From Bacteroidota bacterium (lineage in GTDB: Bacteria; Bacteroidota; Bacteroidia; Chitinophagales; Saprospiraceae): a stretch of DNA of 64,000 bases. Under the pieces are notes generated by a model, which did not search any database, was not told where the DNA came from, and worked only from the letters and a program-made list of their open reading frames with translations. Where the stretch lies: positions 81,101 through 145,100 of the forward strand of contig JASBVF010000005.1 of NCBI GenBank assembly GCA_030147525.1, in the 5' to 3' direction. A program made the translations under genes and the position numbers. Shown piece by piece: positions 50,608 through 60,333 of this stretch; positions within the stretch are counted from its first letter, which is position 1; every line of letters starts with the position of its first letter.

Positions 50608-51570
50608 TTACCGCACTTCGTACCTCGCCAGCCAATCCATCTTCGAACGCAGCGATTCTCCGGCGAACACAACGACCTCCCGGGTGCGTTTGGAAAAGCG
50701 CAGCACCACCCAGCCGTTTTCCTCCGTTTTTTCAAAATCGACGGGCCGGCCGTTGCCCGTGGTCACGTTGAACGCTTTGGGTATTGTTGAAAACCTGAAT
50801 CGTATTTCAAATTCATTGCCGCCGGCGGTGGCTTGAAGGGTTGGTGAAAAATCTTCCACCGGGTAGTCCATTTGACCGTAGTTGATGAGCGGCTGATCAG
50901 GGAAGTTTTTCTTGCTGACGGGCGCATCCAGCAGCTGCCACTTTTCATCCTCCGGCAGGTGGCTTTGTGCAAACCAGGCGGGCGGTGTTTTGAAAAAGCC
51001 CGGCGACACCTTACGGGTAAACTTCGTGACCTCCGGATTGACGATGCCGGCCGCCCAGGTAGCATCGAGCAGGTGCCAGTTTCCATCAATTTTCACCGCA
51101 TTCCAGGCGTGCGGGTTGTCCTGCGCATTGCGGTAGGGCCGGTAAAAATCCCTCGAAACGCCGGTCAGAATGACTGCTTCCAGCCCGGCTGCGTCGCACA
51201 TGGCTTTGAACAGGCGGCTGTAATCTCCGCAAATACCCCGCTTGCCTTTCAGACTTTTTTCCATTTCCTTATCCTGCCATTCCTCGAATTTTTCATAAAA
51301 CTCCTCTTTGGATTTCGCCTTGATTTTAGGTATCTCAAGGTTTCTCACCTTCTTACAGTCGTAGCGGATGTTGTGGGCGATCCACATGAAAAGGACCCTG
51401 GCTTTTTCGTCTTCCGTTTGAAAGGACCGGGTCAGTTTCAGGGCTAGGTCAGCGGCATCGGTGTAGGGTTCGCTGAAGGCGGCGGCGATGGAATCGGGTC
51501 TCTGATAGCCGGTTTGGGCAATGACCTCCAGACAAAACAATAAGGTCAACAGCGTAAGATATTGTTTCAT
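50608..51570 (-). CDS. Secreted transglutaminase-like protein
   Basis: A 320-residue secreted protein with signal peptide (about 1-18) and a transglutaminase-like core: Cys114 in RGICGDYS, His154 in NPHAWNAV and Asp169 in HLLDATWAAG form the catalytic triad. A C-terminal beta-rich domain (about 215-320) follows. Such proteins often act as proteases or crosslinkers at the surface; many are of unknown role. The open frame extends to 51639, but ATG 51570 begins the signal peptide. It is single-gene. Confidence 0.85.
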   Translation of the reverse strand: MKQYLTLLTLLFCLEVIAQTGYQRPDSIAAAFSEPYTDAADLALKLTRSFQTEDEKARVLFMWIAHNIRYDCKKVRNLEIPKIKAKSKEEFYEKFEEWQDKEMEKSLKGKRGICGDYSRLFKAMCDAAGLEAVILTGVSRDFYRPYRNAQDNPHAWNAVKIDGNWHLLDATWAAGIVNPEVTKFTRKVSPGFFKTPPAWFAQSHLPEDEKWQLLDAPVSKKNFPDQPLINYGQMDYPVEDFSPTLQATAGGNEFEIRFRFSTIPKAFNVTTGNGRPVDFEKTEENGWVVLRFSKRTREVVVFAGESLRSKMDWLARYEVR

Positions 51571-51672
51571 AAACAGCTTGTTCGTGCTCGTACACTTGAA
51601 AAAAAATGGTTCAGAACGAATATCTACCTGATACGCCAATTCAGCCGAATCATTGCGTGAGCAACTAAAAAA

Positions 51673-52299
51673 TTACTCAATCGCCCCCACCAGATGCACC
51701 ATCCCGTCCACGATGAACTGCACGCCGACCGCCACGACCAGAAATCCCATGATCCTGGCGATGGCATTCAGACCGCCCGTCCCGAATATTTTAAACAACC
51801 AGGGCGCAGCCCGCAACGTGAGGTACACCAGCACGCCCATCGCCACAATGGCGGCAAGAATCAGGGAACGCTCTGCCCAGTCGGGGTGCTGTTTGAACTG
51901 AGTGATGAGGTAAGAAATGGAACCCGGCCCCGAGAGCAGCGGCATGGCCATGGGCGTGAAGGCAATCTCCGCACGGCTTTTGGCATTCTCCGCCACGGAA
52001 TCGCTGTAGCCCCGCTGTTTGGTAAAATTTCCGCCCATCAATCCGAAGCCGGTGCTCAGCAGCACCATACCCCCGGCGATACGCATGGCATGTACCGACA
52101 GCCCGAAAAAGCTCAGGATGTAAGTTCCCGCCAGAAAAAAGGCAACGAGAATCAACAGAAAGTAAAAACTGGTGTGCAGCGCCAGGCGGTTCCGTTCCTT
52201 CTGCGACATGCCGTCGGTCAGCGAAGTGTACACCGGGATGGCGCCGGGCGGATCTACGATTGAAAACAGTGAAAACAGGGTGCCGAAAAAGAATTCCAT
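51673..52299 (-). CDS. MarC-family integral membrane protein
   Basis: A 208-residue inner membrane protein with six hydrophobic segments and the MarC/UPF0056 features SIVDPPGAIPVYTSLT near the start and LLSGPGSISYLI in the middle. The family is not proven to be a transporter and is unrelated to multiple-antibiotic resistance in spite of the name. It is single-gene, and its upstream spacer holds the terminator of the T9SS protein gene. Confidence 0.93.
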   Translation of the reverse strand: MEFFFGTLFSLFSIVDPPGAIPVYTSLTDGMSQKERNRLALHTSFYFLLILVAFFLAGTYILSFFGLSVHAMRIAGGMVLLSTGFGLMGGNFTKQRGYSDSVAENAKSRAEIAFTPMAMPLLSGPGSISYLITQFKQHPDWAERSLILAAIVAMGVLVYLTLRAAPWLFKIFGTGGLNAIARIMGFLVVAVGVQFIVDGMVHLVGAIE

Positions 52300-52379
52300 G
52301 AGTCGTTTCGATTTTCCGGCAAAGGTAGAAAAAGGCCGATTGTATGCTACCGATTAGGCTGAGACAGGTCATACATTCA

Positions 52380-52412
52380 ATAAAAAAGTGGCAGCCTGAT
52401 ACTGCCACTTGG
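52380..52412 (-). terminator. Terminator of the T9SS protein gene
   Basis: AAGTGGCAG (52386-52394) and CTGCCACTT (52402-52410); on the minus strand the stem is followed by TTTTTT. It lies about 185 bp after the stop codon. Confidence 0.75.
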
Positions 52413-52595
52413 GTAAAATGTTGTGTAAAGATGAAACATTTGGTTGTTTGGGCTGCAATCTGATTCGAAAGGCCGGGATATTTGCCTTCCGGGCAATTGC
52501 ATACCCGAAGAAAAATTATTTGTAAAAAGGGTTTGGCGCAGCCGGCTAACAATCAATTGGTTTGTCAACCGACTGGCTCGCCTCACCGTCTGTTT

Positions 52596-53765
52596 TTAGT
52601 TGACCCGGAATTTTCCGGCGCCCACCAGCGTGCCCGTATGATCCTTAATTTGATAAAAATACAGGCCTGCCGGAGTTTGGTCATGCACCCTCAATTGCAA
52701 CTGGCCACCGGAGCCCGTTTCAAAAAAACTTTGTTGCATCAGCCGCCCATGCATGTCGGTAAGTTGGACCTGACCAGCGACTGGGAGGCTTTCCGATCGG
52801 ATGGTCAGCGTTTGCCCTGCGGAAACGGGATTGGGGAAGGAACTCGTTTCAACTAAAGCCTGCTCCCGGATGGCGGAAATTGTTTCTGCCGCCTGAGGCC
52901 GGTAGAAGGCTACGCTTTCCCCATAATCAATGCTCATGACCGGCGCTCCAAAACCTGGCTTGTAAAAAACATAAAAGCTGTCAGCTGCCATCGCCCCCTG
53001 CGTCAGTCCAAAAGCACCCATCAACTGGGGCGGAGCAGGCGCACCTCCCAGAAAAATACTATCAACGGTATTCCGGACCACCCTGACCAACAGTACATCC
53101 ATCGGTGCAGTAGGGGTGCCGTCGGAGTTGGCGAGGGTCAATTTGCCATACCCGCTGATTTTTCGATGCTGAGTAAAGTAGCGTTTGCGATAGCCCGGTG
53201 TTTTATTCAGGCCGAAAGCTGCCACCGTAAGTTCATATGGCAACAACTCAATTCTTGTCTCCATCCACTCATCACCATAATTCATGGGAAACTTTACGTC
53301 GTCTGTTCGTCCGTCGTAAATGACATTTGCATCGGGGAAACGCAAGGTATCCTGCGGGCCTCCTGTCAAGGCCGTAATCGAGTAACTGACACCCACGATC
53401 CTTCTTCCCAGTTCAAACCAGCCTTCGCTGTCGAGGCCGAAATAACGGTAGGACTCAATGGGAAAGATCTGGAAAATCAGCGCCTGATCGGAAAAATTGT
53501 ACGCCCCCGGAAAGCCGGCATCGCTGGTAGCGTCGTTGTATGTTCTTTCAATCAACTCATCCTTCACGAGGTTGGAATAATCCCAAACCTGATCGGGGCC
53601 CTGGCTTGGATACGCAGGATTTGACTCCGTTGACCTGAAGATACTGTCCACAAAAGTCACAGGTCTTGGAAAATCGTCGCTGGTGACGGTCACTTGCGCC
53701 TGACTTTGAGTGGCAAGTAAAAATACCGGCAAGGTGAAGCAGAAATGTAGAATTGCTTTTTTCAT
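52596..53765 (-). CDS. Secreted protein with type IX sorting domain
   Basis: A 389-residue protein: signal peptide (about 1-23), a large beta-rich central domain (about 25-300) of unrecognised family, and a C-terminal T9SS type-A sorting domain (about 310-389, with SFPNPVSAGQTLTI, GLYFYQI and a final FRVN). It will be exported by the type IX system and released from or attached to the cell surface. It is single-gene. The function of the central domain is unknown. Confidence 0.88.
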   Translation of the reverse strand: MKKAILHFCFTLPVFLLATQSQAQVTVTSDDFPRPVTFVDSIFRSTESNPAYPSQGPDQVWDYSNLVKDELIERTYNDATSDAGFPGAYNFSDQALIFQIFPIESYRYFGLDSEGWFELGRRIVGVSYSITALTGGPQDTLRFPDANVIYDGRTDDVKFPMNYGDEWMETRIELLPYELTVAAFGLNKTPGYRKRYFTQHRKISGYGKLTLANSDGTPTAPMDVLLVRVVRNTVDSIFLGGAPAPPQLMGAFGLTQGAMAADSFYVFYKPGFGAPVMSIDYGESVAFYRPQAAETISAIREQALVETSSFPNPVSAGQTLTIRSESLPVAGQVQLTDMHGRLMQQSFFETGSGGQLQLRVHDQTPAGLYFYQIKDHTGTLVGAGKFRVN

Positions 53766-54054
53766 AAAATAAGAATTTGAAAAATAGCAAGCCCTTAGCG
53801 ACCGGACTCCCGGACACGGTTAAGTGCCTGCTCATTTCGGGTTATATGAATGTTTAAAAAGAAAAGAATTCAGGTGCCTGGGCGGGAAAGATTGTTTTCA
53901 TTATTCCCGTTTTTTACAGTTCAAAAAATCGATTGCTATAAAAAAACTGACAGGGCAAAGATGCGGCAACCTGTGCCGGAAGGCATATCAGAATCGAATC
54001 ACAAACTATCAAAATCCGCTCAAAAGGCTTTTGAACGAATGCTGTGGGAAAGGT

Positions 54055-56841
54055 TTATCCGTCCTGTTTCAAAAAATTGCCCGGCGTTTCGCCGAACTGA
54101 TCTTTAAAACATTTTACAAAATAAGCCGTGCTGCTGAAGCCCGTCCGGAAAGCAATTTCCGAGACCGTTCCTGCTTTTTGGCGGAGCAGGTCAGCGGCCC
54201 GTTGCAAGCGAACGGACTGGATAAACTGGTTGGTGGACTGGTTGATAAGTGCCCGGAGTTTGCGGTTGAGGTTGGGGCGGCTCATCCCGATTTCACGGGA
54301 CATCGTTTCTATGTTAAAACTTTCATTGCTGATGTTCGCCTCCACGATGCGCATGGCATTTTCCAGAAACTCCTGATCCAGTGAATTGGTGACAACTTCA
54401 CTCGGTTTCAGCGAAATGGACTTCGCAAACCGCTCCCGCAATTGTTGCCGCAGGCGGATGAGGTTCTGCGCCCTGACCTCCAGCTCCCTGGAGTCGAACG
54501 GCTTGGTGAGATAGTCGTCGGCGCCCGTTTCAAGTCCCTCCAGCTTTTCTTCCTGTGCGGCTTTGGCGGTGAGTAAAATGATGGGGATATGACTGGTACG
54601 GAGGTCAGTTTTCAAAATCTGGCAAACTTCATAGCCATCCTTCCGGGGCATCATCACGTCGCTGATGATGAGGTCAGGCATATGTTCAAAGGCTTTCCGC
54701 ACACCATCCTCCCCGTCGAATGCTTCCAGAATCTGAAAGGAGTGCTGCAGGCGGTGCCGGATGAAAGCACGGACATCCTCATTGTCTTCAATGACAAGCA
54801 GACGGGCTGCATCCTTCAGTGTTGCAGCTTCCGGCTCCTGCATCGTTTCATCCGCAGGCAAGGCAGCCAGCCAGTTGGCCGGAACCTGTTCGTTTTCAGG
54901 CCCCGGCGCTGCACCTGCGATTTCCTCCGGCTGCAGGTGTGCTTTGCCGAGCGGAAACTGGAGGTAAAACGAAGTGCCTTTCCCTTCTTCGCTGGCCACG
55001 CTTACCGAGCCGCCGTGCAGCTGCACCAACTCCCTGACCAGCGCCAGACCAATGCCGCTGCCTTCCTGCACCGCATTTTTCCCCGATTCAGCCTGAAAAA
55101 ATCGATCAAAAATATTGGGTAACCTATCAGCGGTAATGCCCGTGCCGGTATCCGCAACCGTGACTGCGGCTTTGTCTTTTTTCTTTTGTAAACGAATGGA
55201 AATACTGCCGCCGGACGGGGTGAATTTAAAGGCGTTGGACAGCAGGTTGAACAGTATTTTTTCCATTTTATCCCGGTTAAAAAAAAGCGGGAGCCGGCCC
55301 TCCGGGCATTCCACTTTGAGCGCGATGTTTTTTTGCTTCGCCAGCGATTCGTACGCATGAGCGATGCCTTTTAAAAAAGGGATAAAATCTTCCTCGCTGG
55401 CTTGAAGATTCATTTTCCCGGCGTCCAGTTTTGACAAATCGAGGAGTTGGTTGACCAGCAGCAGCTGGCGGTTGGCGTTGCGATGCGCCATGCTGAGTAA
55501 ATCTTTCTCTGCAGGGTCGGTGCTTTTCTCCAGAAGTTGCCGGATAGGCCCAAGCATGAGCGTTAGCGGCGTGCGGAACTCGTGGGAGATGTTGGCGAAG
55601 AACTGAGATTTCAGCCGGGCAAGCTCTTCGATGCGTTTCTTCTCGCCCCGGATGGTATTGATTTTATCAAAAAGACCATAAAAAAGCACCCCGGAGAAAA
55701 ATATCGTCCCGATCTGATCGGTGTTTGCGGTCCAGCTGTTGAACGGCAAAAAGCCTTGCGCCTGCATCAGGTTCAAAAACGAACCAATGGCCAGAATACC
55801 TACGGAAACCAGCAGGATGCGGGCCGATTTGTCGCCTTTCCATGCCAGTATCACCACCGGGGCGATGGCCAGTGGCAACCAGAGCAACAACAGGAAATTA
55901 TGCAGCCGGGTAGCCAGGAAACCGTCGAGCGTCAGCAAACGGTAAACATGCGCAAACACCGCCGTGACAATGGTAAAAACCAGCGAGAAACGGTAAACGG
56001 CCGGCATCCGCTCCGGCAGGCGGATGTACCTGCTCGAAAAAAGAAAAACCGAAAGCAGTACTGCCGATGCCGTCAATTGTCCGATAGAAACGTAATCATT
56101 CCGCCATCTGTAGGTGTAGAGCGAGTCCAGAATCCCTTCCATTTTCAAAAAATAGATCCCGTAACAGCCCATCAGCAAAGCGAAATAAATAAAAACCCGC
56201 TCCCGGAACATCCCGAACATGAACAGGCTGACCAGACAAAAAAGCATCATGATTCCGGCATAGAAAAACTGGCGGGCATATTTTTCTATTTCAAAAGAAA
56301 CCAGCGAACGGGCAGGCAGCACATCCAGCACGCTTAAAGTACCCGGATGAACCGGCTTGTGAAAATATGTTCTAAAATAAAAAACCTTCTCCTCCCCTGC
56401 ATCGACCTGGAACGGGTAATAATTGAGCGAAGAGCGCAGGCTTTTTTCGGTGGGCTTCAAAGCGCTGCCGGTCAGCCCGCGGTCAACTACCTTCCCGTCT
56501 CTGACAGCATACACCCGGATAGAATCGGCGTAAGCAAAAAACCTGAAGTAGCAGCGGCGGGCCGTAGTTCCGGCGTTGACGAACCTGATCCTGGACCAGA
56601 CAACGAAGGGAGGCGTTGGGTGAATCTCTTCCGGGAGACTGGAAAATGCCGGTTTCTGCGGATCATTCAGCAGTTTTTCAATGGTAAAATCCCCCTTCTG
56701 ATCCAGCAACAAATCAATGGAATCGCCAAACCGAAAGCTTCGATCCACATCTGCCCGGAAGACGTGCGTGAAAATTGTATCCGAGCCAAATGCCATTCCG
56801 GACCAAAAAAACAGAAAGCACAGGTAAAGTACTGGCCGCAT
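54055..56841 (-). CDS. 7TMR-DISM hybrid two-component regulator with AraC output
   Basis: A 928-residue one-protein phosphorelay. N-terminal signal peptide (about 1-19), an extracytoplasmic DISM-type sensor (about 25-185), seven membrane helices (about 190-390), a histidine kinase (His420 in FFANISHEFRTPL; ATPase N-box FNLLSNAFKFTP at 531-542, DTGTGI near 564-569), a receiver domain (phospho-Asp728 in DVMMPRKDG) and a C-terminal AraC-type helix-turn-helix (about 820-928). It senses an external, probably sugar-related signal and directly activates promoters. It stands alone; its targets are unknown. Unlike classical PUL hybrid regulators, the sensor is 7TMR-DISM and not a Reg_prop propeller. 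Confidence 0.95.
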   Translation of the reverse strand: MRPVLYLCFLFFWSGMAFGSDTIFTHVFRADVDRSFRFGDSIDLLLDQKGDFTIEKLLNDPQKPAFSSLPEEIHPTPPFVVWSRIRFVNAGTTARRCYFRFFAYADSIRVYAVRDGKVVDRGLTGSALKPTEKSLRSSLNYYPFQVDAGEEKVFYFRTYFHKPVHPGTLSVLDVLPARSLVSFEIEKYARQFFYAGIMMLFCLVSLFMFGMFRERVFIYFALLMGCYGIYFLKMEGILDSLYTYRWRNDYVSIGQLTASAVLLSVFLFSSRYIRLPERMPAVYRFSLVFTIVTAVFAHVYRLLTLDGFLATRLHNFLLLLWLPLAIAPVVILAWKGDKSARILLVSVGILAIGSFLNLMQAQGFLPFNSWTANTDQIGTIFFSGVLFYGLFDKINTIRGEKKRIEELARLKSQFFANISHEFRTPLTLMLGPIRQLLEKSTDPAEKDLLSMAHRNANRQLLLVNQLLDLSKLDAGKMNLQASEEDFIPFLKGIAHAYESLAKQKNIALKVECPEGRLPLFFNRDKMEKILFNLLSNAFKFTPSGGSISIRLQKKKDKAAVTVADTGTGITADRLPNIFDRFFQAESGKNAVQEGSGIGLALVRELVQLHGGSVSVASEEGKGTSFYLQFPLGKAHLQPEEIAGAAPGPENEQVPANWLAALPADETMQEPEAATLKDAARLLVIEDNEDVRAFIRHRLQHSFQILEAFDGEDGVRKAFEHMPDLIISDVMMPRKDGYEVCQILKTDLRTSHIPIILLTAKAAQEEKLEGLETGADDYLTKPFDSRELEVRAQNLIRLRQQLRERFAKSISLKPSEVVTNSLDQEFLENAMRIVEANISNESFNIETMSREIGMSRPNLNRKLRALINQSTNQFIQSVRLQRAADLLRQKAGTVSEIAFRTGFSSTAYFVKCFKDQFGETPGNFLKQDG

Positions 56842-57217
56842 TGAAAGTCTTTTGAAAGCTATATACTGGAGTGTTAAGCAGGGTAAATTTAGTCAGTTAT
56901 TCCTTTTTTTCACTTACTTAAAGCCTGGAATCAATCCGCCTGAAGCTGTTCCCGCTTTGATTTCAACCTTCACCCTTTGCCCCCCGCTGAGTTTAAAAAT
57001 TCACCCGCCCGCTGATAATTGTCATTACCTTCATTTTTATTCCCGGCTAACTTTATCCCTCGCTGTTATTCAGGTAGCATCGACGGTGGAAATTTGCACC
57101 GTTGACAACTATACCAGGCTGATATTTTACCTTTCATAAACAGCGATTTTACCACTATCAACTTTGGTAAAACCATGAAAACTGACCGTGGGCCACCCTT
57201 TGATAAACTTCAGAGCC
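56842..57217. other. 376-bp spacer without recognised feature
   Basis: The divergent spacer between the hybrid regulator and the DUF6544-like gene is pyrimidine-rich; I see no hairpin, repeat or promoter I would defend. A TATAGCTTTC sequence near the regulator start is only a poor -7 match. Confidence 0.5.
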
Positions 57218-58306
57218 ATGGTAAAACTACTTTTTTTCTTCATCGTCCTCCTCCACGGTTTAATCCACCTGATGGGCTTCGCCAAGGCATTTAACTACGC
57301 CGAAATCAGCCAGCTCACCCAGCCCATTTCAAAAGCTGCCGGGGCGCTGTGGGGACTCACGGCGCTGCTGTTCGGCGTGGCGGCCGGGCTTTTTATTTTT
57401 AAACAGGAGAAATGGTGGATGTGGGCTTTGCCGGCAGTTTTGCTTTCGCAATTCCTCATTTTCACCAGCTGGCAGGATGCGAAATTCGGCACCGTGGCCA
57501 ACCTCATTGCCGTTGCCGGGATCGTAACGGGCTTCGGTCAGTGGAGTTTTAACCGGATGGCGGCCGGCGAAACGGAGGCGCTTTTGACCCAAAAAAAAGT
57601 GGCGCCGGTGCTCGTTTCACAGGAAAAAACCGCTGCGTTGCCCCCCATCGTGCAGACCTGGCTGCGCCGCTCCGGCGTGGCCGGCAAGCCCGCCGTTTCA
57701 ACTATCCGCCTGGAACAAACCGGCGAGATGCGCACCACGCCCGATGGCAAGTGGATGCCCGTGGAAGCGGAACAATATTTCACCGTCGATCCGCCCGGCT
57801 TCGTCTGGCTGGCGGATGTGAGAATGATGCCTTCCGTCTACCTCGCCGGACGGGATAAATACACGGACGGCCGTGGACACATGCTCATCAAAGCGCTGTC
57901 GCTCGTGACCGTCGCCGATGCGAAGGGGCCGGAGACCGACCAGGGCACGTTGCTGCGTTTTTTGGGTGAAACGGTGTGGTTCCCCTCCGCCATACTGAGC
58001 GATTACATCGACTGGGAGCCGCTGGATGCTACCTCCGCCAAGGCTACCATGAGTTGGGGCGGCGTGACGGCGTCCGGCGTATTTCATTTTAAAGAAAACG
58101 GCGATTTTCAAAGCTTCGAAGCGGACCGCTACTACGACCGAAACGGCACTTCGACACTGGAACGCTGGTACATCGAGGCGAAGGAGTGGCGGGATTTCGA
58201 CGGGGTGCGCCTGCCTGCCGCCTGCGAGGTGACGTGGAAGCTGGAGGAGGGGGATTTTACGTGGTACCGGCTGGAGGTGACGGATGTTAATTACAACCTG
58301 CCATGA
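57218..58306 (+). CDS. DUF6544/DUF6920-like protein with N-terminal membrane domain
   Basis: A 362-residue protein. Residues 1-125 have four hydrophobic helices, then a beta-rich domain (about 140-362) with strands such as VSTIRLEQTGEMRTTPDGKWMPVEAEQYF and LLRFLGETVWFPSAI...YIDWEPLD. The layout resembles DUF6544 (DUF6920) proteins, of unknown function. The open frame begins with a GTG 10 codons earlier; ATG 57218 begins directly with the first membrane helix, so I use it. It overlaps the next gene by 4 bp. Confidence 0.75.
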   Translation: MVKLLFFFIVLLHGLIHLMGFAKAFNYAEISQLTQPISKAAGALWGLTALLFGVAAGLFIFKQEKWWMWALPAVLLSQFLIFTSWQDAKFGTVANLIAVAGIVTGFGQWSFNRMAAGETEALLTQKKVAPVLVSQEKTAALPPIVQTWLRRSGVAGKPAVSTIRLEQTGEMRTTPDGKWMPVEAEQYFTVDPPGFVWLADVRMMPSVYLAGRDKYTDGRGHMLIKALSLVTVADAKGPETDQGTLLRFLGETVWFPSAILSDYIDWEPLDATSAKATMSWGGVTASGVFHFKENGDFQSFEADRYYDRNGTSTLERWYIEAKEWRDFDGVRLPAACEVTWKLEEGDFTWYRLEVTDVNYNLP

Positions 58307-58641
58307 GTAATGAATTTAAACTAAAACAAGTCAAACTCCTCCACACCGCCGTCTGGGCCGTGATGGTGGCCGCCATTTTACAAATCATCTACTCCGGCTG
58401 GACGGGCCACATTTCACCCTTCACCTACGGCGCTTTCGGCCTGATGGCGTTCGAGGGACTGGCGCTGTGGTACGGCAAAGGGGCCTGCCCGCTGACGCCC
58501 GTCGCACGGCAGTATTCGGACAGCCAGAAAGCCAATTTCGACATTTATCTGCCGGAATGGGTGGCGAAGTGGAACAAGGAAATATTCGGGACGCTGCTGG
58601 CGGTGGGGGTGGCGATGGTGTTGTGGCGGTTGTTTTATTGA
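58303..58641 (+). CDS. Small membrane protein, DUF2784-like
   Basis: A 112-residue protein with three hydrophobic segments (about 12-33, 40-57 and 93-110) and a CPLTPVARQ motif in the loop, reminiscent of DUF2784 proteins. It overlaps the previous gene by 4 bp (ATGA), so the two are translationally coupled. The function is unknown. The 219-bp spacer that follows has a TTGATAAGGG duplication near 58660. Confidence 0.7.
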   Translation: MSNEFKLKQVKLLHTAVWAVMVAAILQIIYSGWTGHISPFTYGAFGLMAFEGLALWYGKGACPLTPVARQYSDSQKANFDIYLPEWVAKWNKEIFGTLLAVGVAMVLWRLFY

Positions 58642-58860
58642 TGGGTTGATGCCACTGGTTGATAAGGGTTGATAAGGGTTAATGCCACTGCAAACTTTTA
58701 TCAAATACATCAAAGGCGGGATGGACTGAAATTAATAAGGCGGAATAAATTCCGCCCTCCATTTTTAATGCGTTTACCTGTAATGGGAAAAACGTCGGCA
58801 GGCGAAATTGCACCCCCGACCTCCCGGCATCGTACCGGAAAATCAGGGGTGCCGTTTTCA

Positions 58861-59712
58861 TCACTCTACCACCAGTTGCGGCTGCGTTTGAACAGCGCTC
58901 AGCATATTTTGAACACTGCGCTCCAACGCTTGCGGGTCGGCCGCCAACTGCATGGCCGCCATCTCCGGGTCTTCATTGCGCAGCACGATCGACGCCGCCG
59001 GGCACCAATCGCTCACCTGCTGCCCGTTGGACATGTACACCGCACGGATGGAGTACGTCATCACCGTCACGCCTGCCGGATATACGATGGGCACCAGCAC
59101 CATCTTATCGGTGGACATGGCCAGGTTATGATACACTCCGCTGTTGGAGTAATCGATCACCAATCTGACCATTTTGCCTTTGAACCTGTTCCCTCTGGTA
59201 ATACGCACTTCCACGAAGCTGCCCTGCTGGGTAAGTTGAATCAGCGGATAGTTGAAATTTTCTGCCGAATGCGCTTTGCGCTGGGTGGGCACGTAGGGAT
59301 TCAGCATGAGCGTAATGCGGTCCTGCGTACTCAAATTACTTTTGGCTAAAAAGGAGCGGGTCGTTTCCAGAATGGGCTGCCAGGCATTCACCTGAATGGG
59401 GGCGGGCAGCGCCGGCCATGTCGGTTGCGGGGGCCATTGCGGCGTCACGGAGGCATCCACGGGCTTGTCGTATTGCAACTCTTCATTGACGACGACCCAT
59501 TCAGACAGGCATTTACGGATCAGGCCGATCGTGGTGAGGGTGGCAAGCAGGCCGTTGATGCACGTCATGGCTGCCAGAATGGACACTTCCGTCAAGCCGT
59601 AAACGGGGCCTAAAGTCGGCAAGTGGATTTTGTAATTTCCGAGCCACATTACCTGCCCGCCTTCGGATTCAGGAATGTAATTAGGGAGCGAGGGACGAAG
59701 GTTTTTTTTCAT
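58861..59712 (-). CDS. Fibronectin-like hypothetical protein
   Basis: A 283-residue protein without signal peptide. The first 90 residues (with SEGGQVMWLGNYKIHLPTLGPVYGLTE) resemble the helical N-terminal domain found in a group of Bacteroidota proteins that begin with a P-x-S/E-A-x-Q-x-x-WL pattern; residues 100-125 are Pro-rich; the rest (about 130-260) is beta-rich and ends in a fibronectin-III-like strand pattern with WCPAASIVLRN. The family is of unknown function and may be exported by a non-classical route. The upstream spacer contains 21-bp array D. It is single-gene. Confidence 0.7.
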   Translation of the reverse strand: MKKNLRPSLPNYIPESEGGQVMWLGNYKIHLPTLGPVYGLTEVSILAAMTCINGLLATLTTIGLIRKCLSEWVVVNEELQYDKPVDASVTPQWPPQPTWPALPAPIQVNAWQPILETTRSFLAKSNLSTQDRITLMLNPYVPTQRKAHSAENFNYPLIQLTQQGSFVEVRITRGNRFKGKMVRLVIDYSNSGVYHNLAMSTDKMVLVPIVYPAGVTVMTYSIRAVYMSNGQQVSDWCPAASIVLRNEDPEMAAMQLAADPQALERSVQNMLSAVQTQPQLVVE

Positions 59713-59916
59713 TGGTGATTTTTTTAATAGATTGTAAAATAATTTGGATGCAATAAGGCGAATGTTTTCGTAGTCTTTTGTTTCAATAAAGTGCTGATTT
59801 TCATTGCCAAAAAATATACCAATTTTTATAAATATTATTGTCGGAGCCCTTCAAAAACCGGTAGCCGGAATGCCGGTGTTTAAAGGGCATATTTTGCCTT
59901 TTTTACAGGGTAGGGG

Positions 59917-60084
59917 CACCCCGTAAAAGGATTCATAAAACTTGCTGAAGGGACAGGGTATCCTGTTGCGGGATTTGAAAATCCTGTTGTGGGATTCGGG
60001 TATCCTGTCACGGGGTTTGAGCACCCTGCGCAGGATTCAGGCAACCTGTTACAGGGTTCGGCCGCCCTGTGCAGGGCGTTAAAA
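59917..60084. repeat. 21-bp tandem array D (eight units)
   Basis: Units begin at 59917, 59938, 59959, 59980, 60001, 60022, 60043 and 60064, exactly 21 bp apart. Most contain ATCCTGT-N2-CGGGAT-like palindromes, as in array C. The first and fourth units (beginning CACCCCG and CACCCTG) also resemble the units of array A. The array lies in a 621-bp divergent spacer; the remainder (59713-59916) shows nothing recognisable. Confidence 0.88.
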
Positions 60085-60156
60085 TCACGTTCCCGTATTT
60101 TTTTTCCCGTCTGCAGGTTTTTTTTTATTTAAAACAGGGAAAAAAATCTGCTGCCA

Positions 60157-60170
60157 GGATTCCGGAATCC
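60157..60170. repeat. Perfect 14-bp palindrome beside array D
   Basis: GGATTCCGGAATCC is a perfect palindrome made of the same words as array C/D, 70 bp past the array and 164 bp before the XRE-MntA gene. It could be an operator or a stray unit. Confidence 0.55.
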
Positions 60171-60333
60171 GGTCGAAAGGGAGGTTTTTGTAGAAAAAAT
60201 TGCTTGTGGGGGGAGGAATGGGTGGGGGTTTGGGTTAACTTGTGGCGGTGGAAGGGTTGCTGCGGAAAAATTTCCGAACCGGTGGCAACAAGCATAAAAA
60301 TCATCAAAGCAATATCTTTAAGGAAAAAATTGC

